DNA from: JAWKTT01 sp041398965
GTDB taxonomy: Bacteria > Planctomycetota > Planctomycetia > Planctomycetales > Planctomycetaceae
DNA length: 64,000 nt
NCBI GenBank assembly: GCA_041398965.1
Contig: JAWKTT010000006.1
Coordinates: forward strand, 1 to 64,000
Direction: 5' to 3'
Both the position numbers and the translations under genes were made by a program. Under the pieces are notes generated by a model. It was not told the origin of the DNA. It saw nothing but the letters and a program-made list of their open reading frames with translations, and did not search any database. Shown piece by piece: positions 42,487 to 50,709 of the stretch (within the stretch, counting starts at the first letter, position 1; each line of letters starts with the position of its first letter).

Positions 42487-43374
42487 TCACCGACGGCACA
42501 AGTCTTCGTACCGTCGACGGCAGTCTGAGATTAGATCGTGATGATCTCGATTCCACAAGTCGCGTCCCCAGGCGTCGATCTCGTACATCCCCTGATAGCC
42601 CGACTCTTCGAGAGTGGAAATGATCTTGGAGAGCGGGAGGCAACCATCACCGGGAAGGACGCGGTCCTGATCATTCTGCGGGGGACGATGCCAGTCGCTG
42701 AGTTGAACGGTGGCGATCAAAGGAACCAGTTCGGGAAGTCGTTGCATCAGCCCGGATTCGTCAGCAAGGTGATAAGGGCCGAAGCCTAACCCGACGTGTG
42801 GATCGTCGATCTCACGAATCATGGCGAGGGCATCGTCGAGTGTGTGCAGAAAGGTCCAACTGCGTGCGAAAACGGGGTGCATCGGCTGAACTGCCAGCCG
42901 CACCTTGTTCTCGGCAGCAACAGGGGCGAGTTCTTTCAGGGCCTCAATCACGATGCGTCGGGCATGCTTGGGAATGTGCAACCGTCGCGGACCCGTCATG
43001 ACATTGACTGCTTCGGCACCGATCTGTCCGGCCACCCAGATGGCGAAGCGAGCGTCTCGGACCGCCTCCTTCCATGAGTAGCCGTTGAGGCCGGTAAAAC
43101 CGCCGACCCAGCCGAGCGTCGAGACCCTCAGCCCCGAACCGACAACCTCTTCAATCGCCCGCTCGAGACCGCGGGTTTTCATGCGACTCAGGGCGACACC
43201 GATTCCTGGGATCGCTTGTTCGCGATAGCCACACAAGGCTTCTGAGAGTGTCCAGTGCAGCGTGGTCAGCTGATTGACTGCCAGTCGTTGTTCAACCGGC
43301 GTGCGGGTGATCTCCTGTTTTTGATTTGAGGTGGAAGAAGTCAGCGTCGTCTCAAGAAAGTTGATTGGGCGCAT
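42487..43374 (-). CDS. Sugar phosphate isomerase/epimerase family protein (TIM barrel)
   Basis: A 295-residue xylose-isomerase-like TIM barrel. After a ~30-residue variable N-terminus, the barrel shows ALSRMKTRGLERAIEEVVGS, STLGWVGGFTGLNGYSWKEA and a metal-site pattern weaker than usual (RLAVQPMHP where a Glu is normal, VGLGFGPYHLA where Asp is normal, TVQLSDWHRP, MYEIDAWG with Glu). At least two of the usual ligands are substituted, so catalysis is uncertain. It begins at ATG 43374. It belongs to the same broad family as the 29878-30807 gene but is divergent. Confidence 0.8.
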   Translation of the reverse strand: MRPINFLETTLTSSTSNQKQEITRTPVEQRLAVNQLTTLHWTLSEALCGYREQAIPGIGVALSRMKTRGLERAIEEVVGSGLRVSTLGWVGGFTGLNGYSWKEAVRDARFAIWVAGQIGAEAVNVMTGPRRLHIPKHARRIVIEALKELAPVAAENKVRLAVQPMHPVFARSWTFLHTLDDALAMIREIDDPHVGLGFGPYHLADESGLMQRLPELVPLIATVQLSDWHRPPQNDQDRVLPGDGCLPLSKIISTLEESGYQGMYEIDAWGRDLWNRDHHDLISDCRRRYEDLCRR

Positions 43375-43958
43375 ATCGCGATCTGCAATCCTTTGCCGTA
43401 AACGGCAAGTTAGATGGAGCGAATGAAGATTTCGTAACGGGTGTCAGCTCTAAGAAGAGAGGAAGTATCTCACCACGACAGACAGACGGGAGCCAGGATC
43501 AGTCCGACGCAAGTTGCTCCGACAGGCTCCCAACGGAGTCGGAGCAGGAGCACCAACATCATGAGGTTCGATCAGGATGCTGGAGGAAACGAAGCCGACG
43601 GTCATCGTCGGACAGCGGGGCGACCAACGCTCTGCGTTGGAGGGGATGACAGTTGATGAAGGCATCTCATGTCTTTCGAGACCGTGACCATTGGTGTCGT
43701 CACGATCAGATGGGGGAGTTGCCGAGAACATCGAAGAAGTCCAAGTGAGAAAGGTCGGAGGAGGAATCCGTCAACCAGACGGGCGGTAGTATGCGCCCGA
43801 TGCGTCCCGAAAACAATCGCAATCGTGTCAAGAAATTGAATCATTTTTTGGTCGAGGATTTTCTCGTTTCCACCATTGACACGAGCGGACGTTCGTCCCC
43901 ACGAAACCTCTGTTTGTTGGTGCCCCTGCTTGCAGCGAAAGATTTTTTCCGAGAGCAC
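43375..43958. other. Divergent intergenic region, nothing recognised
   Basis: About 580 nt between the start of the minus-strand TIM-barrel gene and the promoter of the plus-strand GntR operon. Short ORFs on both strands lack ribosome sites and family resemblance. Confidence 0.4.
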
Positions 43959-43996
43959 TTGACAGGATACAACTGTACCAATACAACTAGTACAGT
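43959..43996 (+). promoter_or_regulatory. Sigma-70-like promoter overlapped by a palindromic operator
   Basis: TTGACA (43959-43964), a 17-nt spacer and TACAAC (43982-43987) form a good -35/-10 pair. The inverted repeat ACTGTAC (43972-43978) and GTACAGT (43990-43996), separated by 11 nt, brackets the -10 element. Position and symmetry fit autorepression by the GntR protein encoded 13 nt further on. Confidence 0.75.
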
Positions 43997-44008
43997 ACAG
44001 GAGGCAGC

Positions 44009-44395
44009 ATGGAACTCAGTGTGGATACCAGTAGCCGCGAACCAATCTACCGACAACTGGCGATACAAATTCGCGAGGGAGTCGCCCGGGGGCGACTTGC
44101 GCCGGGGGAGAAACTCCCGTCGGTAAGGGAGTTGTCTCAACGACTCGTCGTGAATCCCAACACCATCGCTCGAGCTTACACCGAGCTGGAGCGAGAGGGG
44201 GTGCTGCATACCAGGCAGGGGATGGGGGTCTTCGTGGCGAAGCCCAATTCCGATCTCACGAAGTCGGCCCGTCGCAAGAAGCTGATGGAGTCAATCGATG
44301 CCCTGCTGACCGAAGCGATCTACTTCGAGTTCACACGGCAGGAACTCTTGAATCTCGTGGAGGAACGATCGGAGAAGTTCCAGTGGAAGCAGTGA
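44009..44395 (+). CDS. GntR-family regulator, YtrA subfamily
   Basis: A 128-residue DNA-binding protein. The winged helix is REPIYRQLAIQIREGVARGR, LAPGEKLPSVRELSQRLVVN, then PNTIARAYTELEREGVLHTR and QGMGVFV. The short C-terminal tail (about 45 residues, helical) without a large effector domain is typical of the YtrA subgroup, which usually controls an adjacent ABC transporter, as here. AGGAGG lies 4 nt upstream of ATG 44009. The operator-promoter is described separately. Confidence 0.93.
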   Translation: MELSVDTSSREPIYRQLAIQIREGVARGRLAPGEKLPSVRELSQRLVVNPNTIARAYTELEREGVLHTRQGMGVFVAKPNSDLTKSARRKKLMESIDALLTEAIYFEFTRQELLNLVEERSEKFQWKQ

Positions 44396-44525
44396 GAAGA
44401 GGGTTCAGGAATCAGAAGGGGTGCGTCAAAGCCTCTCGGCTGCGTCGGGGGGACCGAGGGCGATGTGTAAATACCGACGTGGGAGATGAAGCGGCGGGGA
44501 CAGAATCGAACTTGAGGGGGTGAAG

Positions 44526-45473
44526 ATGACTCAGAAGCATGCCATTGTGACTCGTGGGCTGACGAAATCCTATGGGGGGCGGGCGGTGGTGAACCGTTTG
44601 GACCTCAAGGTTCCCGTCGGTTGTGTGTATGGACTCCTTGGACGAAACGGGACCGGGAAGTCGACCACGATCAAGATGTTAACCGGAATGGTACAGCCCG
44701 ATGCGGGAGAGGCGGAGATCTTGGGCGAGCCGGTCTCGACTATGTCGGCTGGTGTGCGTGAGCGAATCGCGTATGTCGCTGAGGGGCACCCGCTCTATCG
44801 GCTGATGACGATCAAACAACACGAAGACTTTCAGCGGGCGTTCTATCCTCGTTGGGATCACGACTTGTTCTTGCAAATACTCGATCACTTTCAGCTCTCG
44901 CCGAAGAAGCGAGTCTGGTGGCTCTCGCGAGGGCAGCGGGCTCAGGTGGCGTTGGCACTCGCCGTCGCTCCGGACCCCGAACTGTTGATCCTGGATGACC
45001 CCACGCTCGGGCTAGACACCGTCGTCCGTCGCGACTTTCTGGAGTCGATGATCCAGATCATTCAACATGAGGGACGAACGATCTTGTTCAGTTCACATGT
45101 GCTTGGTGATGTCGAACGAGTGGCAGACCGGATTGGCATCATTGTTGACGGCGTCTTGCGGGTCGATTGTCCAACCGATCATTTCAAGCAGGCGGTCAAG
45201 AAGGTTGTGTTGACCTTTGAGGGGACGCCCCAGCCTTGGCCCGGCGGAGCAGGTGTCGTCAGCGATCGCACGGCGGGAAACCGTCGCGAAATGGTCATCG
45301 CCAATTTTGGCGACGAACACCGTTCGGCCATCGATACGCTGGGGGCCAAGGTTGTCGAAGTCCTAGAGATGAATCTGGAAGACGCCTTCGTTGAGTACAC
45401 CCGAGGGGCACGGAAATCTCTCCCCGACTTCACTCGACGCGAACGCCAGCCGGCCACGTCACGTGCCGAGTGA
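44526..45473 (+). CDS. ABC transporter ATP-binding protein
   Basis: A 315-residue cytoplasmic ATPase. Walker A is GRNGTGKST, the Q-loop lies around the YVAEGHPLYRLMTIKQH segment, the signature is LSRGQRAQVALALA and Walker B reads ELLILDDPTLGLD, followed by the H-loop in FSSHVLGDVER. The signature's LSRGQ is typical of YtrB-type transporters. A C-terminal ~80-residue extension follows. ATG 44526 is preferred (GAGGGGG 5 nt upstream) over GTG 44520. It is the second gene of the operon, 130 nt downstream of the regulator. Confidence 0.93.
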   Translation: MTQKHAIVTRGLTKSYGGRAVVNRLDLKVPVGCVYGLLGRNGTGKSTTIKMLTGMVQPDAGEAEILGEPVSTMSAGVRERIAYVAEGHPLYRLMTIKQHEDFQRAFYPRWDHDLFLQILDHFQLSPKKRVWWLSRGQRAQVALALAVAPDPELLILDDPTLGLDTVVRRDFLESMIQIIQHEGRTILFSSHVLGDVERVADRIGIIVDGVLRVDCPTDHFKQAVKKVVLTFEGTPQPWPGGAGVVSDRTAGNRREMVIANFGDEHRSAIDTLGAKVVEVLEMNLEDAFVEYTRGARKSLPDFTRRERQPATSRAE

Positions 45474-45577
45474 GTGAAAGCAACGGTTCAACCGGAAAAC
45501 GATGTCCTTCGTGTGAGTTACGCATCGAATACGCAGCGACAATTCTTCCTCTTCTTCGACACTCACGGATTATTTCC

Positions 45578-46255
45578 ATGTCTCATCAATTCCGGGCGAT
45601 AATTACTAAAGAGCTAAGAGAAATCTGGTGGATCGGCCTGCTTGGTAGTTTGGCCGTGCTCTGGATCGTAGGTTACTTGATGGGATGGTACGTCGATGGT
45701 CCTCCTTCTTTTTTATATCGTCAGGAGCCGCAGGCCCTGCCGTTCTTGAAAGACGATTTTATTGGCGCACTGATGATTTTCGGGGGAGTGACTGCGGCGG
45801 TCTTAGGATTGCGGCAGACGCTCGGAGAATCGGCTCAAGGGACATGGATGTTCTTCTTGTTTCGTCCGGCGGATCGACATCGTTTAATTCTGACCAAGAT
45901 CGCTGTTGGCATTGCCTGGTTGATGTTCTGTACGGGACTTCCCTTGTTCGTGTTGGCATTATGGGCGGCCACTCCGGGGACGCACATCTCACCATTTGAA
46001 TGGTGGATGACTGGCCCAGCCGTGCGGGCGTGGGGCTGGTTTCCTGTCGTTTACTGTGCCGCATTTCTTTGTGGCCTTCGCCCTGCCCGCTGGTGGGTGA
46101 GCCGGTTTCTGCCGGGAATAATTTCCATGGTCCCGGCGATGATGATGCTCGCGGGACCATGGTGGTCATGGCAGGTGTGGTTGGCGAATCTGGTGTTGTT
46201 AGCTCTCTTGTTGTGTGCGACGTACTTTGCCGTGCGACAGCGAGACTATGCATAA
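45578..46255 (+). CDS. ABC transporter permease (ABC-2-like)
   Basis: A 225-residue membrane protein with about six hydrophobic segments (GLLGSLAVLWIVGYLMGWY, GALMIFGGVTAAVLGLRQTL, ILTKIAVGIAWLMFCTGLPL, AWGWFPVVYCAAFLCGL, then IISMVPAMMMLAGPWW and WLANLVLLALLLCATYFAV). The N-terminus QFRAIITKELREIWW matches the usual cytoplasmic start of ABC-2 permeases. ATG 45578 is my choice; GTG 45470, overlapping the ATPase stop, would add 36 non-membrane residues. Position after the ATPase supports its being the partner permease. Confidence 0.8.
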   Translation: MSHQFRAIITKELREIWWIGLLGSLAVLWIVGYLMGWYVDGPPSFLYRQEPQALPFLKDDFIGALMIFGGVTAAVLGLRQTLGESAQGTWMFFLFRPADRHRLILTKIAVGIAWLMFCTGLPLFVLALWAATPGTHISPFEWWMTGPAVRAWGWFPVVYCAAFLCGLRPARWWVSRFLPGIISMVPAMMMLAGPWWSWQVWLANLVLLALLLCATYFAVRQRDYA

Positions 46256-46447
46256 TGCTATGTTAATCGACAAGTTTAGCGGATTCGTCGACATGAGCCT
46301 TCGTCTTAACTTTGGGCTGGTCCTCTTGTTGACGTGAAACGAAGAATACGGCTTCAGAGTATTCAGAAGAAATGAGTCTCTGAAGGTAATGAATGTGATT
46401 ACTCGCCTAAGATTCAACAGGGTCTCATTTGACTCGTCGAGGATTCC

Positions 46448-48166
46448 ATGAAACGACTGCAACCATTGGCGATGGCCCTTGTGATGGTGGTGGCTCTTCA
46501 CTTCTGCTGGGCATTCCTGTATGGCATTGGTATCGAAACCGTCATGGATTGGTCCGGGGGGCAATCGGAGACTGTCTATGAACAGTTGTTTAGCGATGGA
46601 CAAGGGACCGTATCGATTCGGCACACGGAGACGCGTGCGTCACTTCGAAACCCGCAAGTTGAAACTTGGCGAGTTGTATCGAAAGCACCGCACCTGAGAG
46701 GGGGAGTGGTCGGACTCGCTGCCGGTGACAACTCGGACCAGGACTCGAAGCGGAAGGGGTCATTGGGCGTGTCCCCCGACCGTTGGCCAGCTGCGTATGT
46801 GTCGGGGGAACTCGCCGTGATCGGCAGACCGGAGCGGCTCGATCTGGTGACGTTGCTGCCCGGCTTCGCTCAGACAAATCAGCCATGGCAAAGTACCGCG
46901 ACACGAGACTACGGCATTGAGGGGCATCCTGATTTGGAGATGGAGCAGAGTGTTTTCGTCAGGTTTCATCCGCAACAGGATGGGATGTACTTCACCTTAA
47001 TGGACCCTAAGACGAGGGTCGTGGTGGGACATCTCGGTCAGTCAGGTTTTCGGGAAGAGACGCCGCCGGAGTCGGAATGGTTCTTGGTTAGTAGTCACAC
47101 TTCGTATTTGCAGAACTCCGGAATCATGGTGGACTGGGGGCGACTCAGTGACCTGCGGAGAAGTCTGATCATGGAGCAGGAGCACTCGCCTTGGAGGTTG
47201 CCGGAGGCAGAGTCGGTGCTGCGACTCAGGCAAGTCGTGCTGTTGGCTGACGGCAAGGTGTACTTGATCGACTTCCAGCATCGAACGACGACGGAACTCT
47301 TGGACTGGCGCCATGATGTTCTGGGAGTCTCAGTGTCGGTCATGCTCCCACGGGTAACGAGTGAAGGGAGTGTTGATGGGAACAGTGTTAGTCCAACAGG
47401 GAACGACAGTCCATCGGCGACCGGGGAGGTTGTCGAGGGGAACACTCTGGAGGCGACCCGCAGAGTTGTCGAGCTGTCACAGGAGGGGGAACTGGGGATA
47501 CTGCTCCGGACACTCACCTCGCTGTTGCTTTGGCAGGGTGAAGGGAAGCCGGTTCGTGAGATTCCACTGCCCCACGACATTCAACCGCACGCGATAACGG
47601 TCACGCCGTATGCGGGAGGTTTCGTGCTGATACAGAACGTGGTGCAGAAGGATTCGTCAGAGAGTGAATCGTCGTCAAGGGAGAATGAGACAATATCGAG
47701 CGCAGGGTCTCCATATCGTGTATGGTGGGTTGAGGGGGGACAGGTGGTGCAGAAGGAAGACGTATCTCTTCTCTATACAATCCGGCAAAGGGGCAACGGT
47801 GACACGACGATGAATCGACTGTTTGCCGGGCTCGCTGGTTCGCCGCTGGCTATGGGACTCCTCAACTATGGCACCATTCCCTGGACGACAGCGAACACCT
47901 ATCACGAAGGGACGTTTGGGGAAATTCTCGCGGCGATGTGGCGAGATACCTGGTGGTTGCTGGGACTGATGGTTCTGTTGAGTCTGGGGCTGATGAAGTG
48001 TGTGGACTGGCGGCTGCATCGATCTGGGTTGGGTCGTGATTGGGGTTGGTTGACGTTTGTCTTTCTGTTTGGCTTGCCGGGGTATGTCGCGTTCATCCTG
48101 CATCGCTCGTGGCCCAGTCCCGTCCCCCCTGCTCCGGCCCCCAATGGCCTCGATATCTTTGCCTGA
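46448..48166 (+). CDS. Large membrane-anchored protein of unknown family
   Basis: A 572-residue protein. An N-terminal segment (PLAMALVMVVALHFCWAFLY) anchors it, a ~450-residue extracytoplasmic region follows (beta-rich, with propeller-like phrases such as WPAAYVSGELAVIGRPERLD and LADGKVYLIDFQHRTTTELL), and two C-terminal membrane segments (WWLLGLMVLLSLGLMKCVDW, GWLTFVFLFGLPGYVAFILH) end it. It lies 192 nt after the permease on the same strand and is likely part of the same operon. I cannot name a family. It could be a substrate-handling or sensory partner of the transporter. Confidence 0.75.
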   Translation: MKRLQPLAMALVMVVALHFCWAFLYGIGIETVMDWSGGQSETVYEQLFSDGQGTVSIRHTETRASLRNPQVETWRVVSKAPHLRGGVVGLAAGDNSDQDSKRKGSLGVSPDRWPAAYVSGELAVIGRPERLDLVTLLPGFAQTNQPWQSTATRDYGIEGHPDLEMEQSVFVRFHPQQDGMYFTLMDPKTRVVVGHLGQSGFREETPPESEWFLVSSHTSYLQNSGIMVDWGRLSDLRRSLIMEQEHSPWRLPEAESVLRLRQVVLLADGKVYLIDFQHRTTTELLDWRHDVLGVSVSVMLPRVTSEGSVDGNSVSPTGNDSPSATGEVVEGNTLEATRRVVELSQEGELGILLRTLTSLLLWQGEGKPVREIPLPHDIQPHAITVTPYAGGFVLIQNVVQKDSSESESSSRENETISSAGSPYRVWWVEGGQVVQKEDVSLLYTIRQRGNGDTTMNRLFAGLAGSPLAMGLLNYGTIPWTTANTYHEGTFGEILAAMWRDTWWLLGLMVLLSLGLMKCVDWRLHRSGLGRDWGWLTFVFLFGLPGYVAFILHRSWPSPVPPAPAPNGLDIFA

Positions 48167-48562
48167 ACCACGGGCAACACGTGCATCCGATGAATGGGAA
48201 ACGAATGGGCAAGCTGTCACCCCTTTTCGGTAATTCACAGACTCGGTCGATGTCGTGCAGCTGACGATCATTTCAGTCCCAGGATCACGCTGTCGATCTC
48301 CGTATGGCGATGTCATGACTCATCGGCCACTCGACGTGGCGTCGATCTGTACGTGTTCAAGGATGTTGACGCTGTTTCAGACGCTGAACTCCGCTTGTCA
48401 CCATCGGTATGGGACGAATCGGGAAATGTTGCGGAGAGAGGAACACGGGGAACTTTCTTCGGGCTGGGTATGGAATCTGCTGAGTTTGATGGTTCTCTCG
48501 GGACGGGGCTGTGGGCCGTCGTGTGAATTGTCAATCACTGTAGTTGCAGGATGTTCTCGGCC
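48167..48562. other. Intergenic stretch, nothing recognised
   Basis: About 400 nt between the membrane protein and the cytochrome c peroxidase gene. No gene-like ORF, RNA or repeat is seen. Confidence 0.4.
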
Positions 48563-50458
48563 ATGATGAAACTTTCTCAGTCTTGCGGTCTCTTTGCGGC
48601 AGTGTTGTGTGGATGCTTCGTGCTGGTGGCTGGCGAACGTGAGGCAATGGCGGGGGACGATGCGGCTCTGAGGAGCATTGCTCCTGGTCCGCTCAGCAGC
48701 GTAAGAATCCCCCTGCCCCCCGACCTTGATGATTACATCAGAGACCGTGAGGCGGCGATTGCTTTGGGAAAGATGTTCTTCTGGGACATTCAAACCGGCA
48801 GCGACGGCCTGACATCGTGCGGCACCTGTCACTTCCACGCAGGGGTCGATGTTCGGACGGCGAATACTCTCGCTCCTCGATTAGGGACCGAGTTTCTCGG
48901 AGCAAACTACTCTCTGACTCTGCGTGACTTCCCGTTTCATAAAAAGAAGGACCCAGCGGCGTCGGGATATGGACCGGATAACGTGGCACGCGATTCGAGT
49001 CAGGTGACTGGCTCACAAGGGGTCATTCGGACCGAGTTTCTGGGGCTTCACAGTCCCCCTCGTCGAGTGGATATCGGGCGTCCGATTCCTGACCCGACGT
49101 TCCATGTGGGGGGGATCAACACCCGACAAGTGACTGGGCGAAACACACCGACCATCTTTAATGCCGTCTATCAGGATCGCCTGTTGTGGGACGGTCGGGC
49201 GAGTCACTTCTTCAATGGGGTGTCGAACTTTGGCGAGACCGATTCGACGGCCCGTGTTTGGCGAGCCGATGGGGGGCGGTTGTCTCCCGTTTCGATTCTT
49301 CTCAAGGACGCCCCGTTGGCATCGGTTGCGGTCGGGCCTCCGTTGAATGATGTCGAGTTGACGTTTGTCGGTCGGACGTTTCCGGAGATCGGACGCAAAC
49401 TGCTGTCGATGCGGCCGTTAGCTCATCAGCATGTCGACCCGACCGACGGGACGCTGGGAAAATACGTCTCGCGTCGACGGTACTACGGACTCGCACTGGA
49501 ACACACTTACGAAAACATGATTCAGCGGGCATTTCAGCCGCAGTGGTGGTCGGGGACCGGCGTGGTTGACGGCGGATGGACGCAGATGGAGGCGAACTTC
49601 TCCTTGTACTGGGGGTTGGCCGTGATGATCTACGAGGCAGAACTTGTCTCCGGAGATTCCCCTTATGACCGCTGGGCTGCTGGCGATGACAACGCGTTGA
49701 CGCCGTTGCAGAAAGAGGGGCTAGACCTGTTTCTGAACGAAGGGAAGTGTGTTAAGTGCCATGGCGGTCCCGAATTTACCCATGCCTCACTAAGCTATAT
49801 TCGGGAGACCGATCACTTCCCAGTCGAGAAAATGGTTATGGCCGATGGTCGCACGGCATGGTACGACACCGGCTTTTATAACATCGGCGTGCGTCCATCG
49901 GCTGACGACTTAGGAGTGGGAGATGGTCGTGTTGACGAAACGGGTCGGTTTCTTCCCTTCTCTCTGACGGCACGCAGCCAGACGAATACGATGCGACAGG
50001 ATGGGAGCGCGGTCGTTCCCGGCGGTGCGAAGATTGCGGTTAACGGAGCTTTCAAGACTCCGTCGTTGCGGAACGTCGAGTTGACCGGCCCTTTCATGCA
50101 CAACGGAGGCATGGCGACGCTGCGACAGGTCGTCGAGTTTTACGCTCGCGGCGGAGACTTTGCGAATCATCCCGATCGAGACTTCGACATTCAGCCGATC
50201 CCGGAAATTCAAGGGGACGATCATAAGATCGATGCGTTGGTCGCCTTCTTGACGTCGTTGACTGATGATCGGGTCCGACATCAGCGAGCCCCGTTTGACC
50301 ATCCTGAGTTGTGGGTGCCGAATGGTCATGGTGCGTTCTCTCATAACCGGGCGTTCGACGAGTTGGTGCAGATTCCGGCAGTCGGCAAAGCCGGTGGCCC
50401 GGCACTTCGGTCGTTCGAAGAAATCCTTCGTCGCGGTGGCCTTTCGGTCCGGCGATAG
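48563..50458 (+). CDS. Di-haem cytochrome c peroxidase / MauG-like protein
   Basis: A 631-residue exported protein with a signal peptide (SCGLFAAVLCGCFVLVAG). Two haem c sites are visible: CGTCH at residues 86-90 and CVKCH near residue 393. CCP/MauG signatures are RNTPTIFNAVYQDRLLWDGR, FKTPSLRNVELTGPFMHNGG and the MATLRQVVEFYARGG tail. The protein is longer than classic CCP (about 350 residues), with insertions between the haems, as in other planctomycete members. It acts in the periplasm, reducing peroxide or oxidising a protein substrate. I placed the start at ATG 48563 (AGGA about 11 nt upstream); ATG 48551 is also possible. Confidence 0.88.
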   Translation: MMKLSQSCGLFAAVLCGCFVLVAGEREAMAGDDAALRSIAPGPLSSVRIPLPPDLDDYIRDREAAIALGKMFFWDIQTGSDGLTSCGTCHFHAGVDVRTANTLAPRLGTEFLGANYSLTLRDFPFHKKKDPAASGYGPDNVARDSSQVTGSQGVIRTEFLGLHSPPRRVDIGRPIPDPTFHVGGINTRQVTGRNTPTIFNAVYQDRLLWDGRASHFFNGVSNFGETDSTARVWRADGGRLSPVSILLKDAPLASVAVGPPLNDVELTFVGRTFPEIGRKLLSMRPLAHQHVDPTDGTLGKYVSRRRYYGLALEHTYENMIQRAFQPQWWSGTGVVDGGWTQMEANFSLYWGLAVMIYEAELVSGDSPYDRWAAGDDNALTPLQKEGLDLFLNEGKCVKCHGGPEFTHASLSYIRETDHFPVEKMVMADGRTAWYDTGFYNIGVRPSADDLGVGDGRVDETGRFLPFSLTARSQTNTMRQDGSAVVPGGAKIAVNGAFKTPSLRNVELTGPFMHNGGMATLRQVVEFYARGGDFANHPDRDFDIQPIPEIQGDDHKIDALVAFLTSLTDDRVRHQRAPFDHPELWVPNGHGAFSHNRAFDELVQIPAVGKAGGPALRSFEEILRRGGLSVRR

Positions 50459-50709
50459 GTCCCTGATGAAAGTTTCGCGTGACGGACGTCGTCGCAACTC
50501 CAGAAGACCCCGCGTCTGTGCATTGTGGGCTTGGTCAACCTTGCTCTGACTTTCAGGCTCATCTTCGTGGCAAGGTGCAGACTCTGCGCATGGTCACGTT
50601 GAGAAAAGTCTGACGTCGGCTCACTGAGTCGTTTGGCAATCGAACTCGATCCGAATAGTATCGGCGACATCATTCTACGATTCCGATACTTACATCAACG
50701 GCGATTTCT

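Noticed and set aside
43365..43649. Plus-strand ORF of 94 codons in the divergent region
   Set aside because: It overlaps the start of the TIM-barrel gene, lacks a ribosome site and has Ser/Arg-rich shadow composition.
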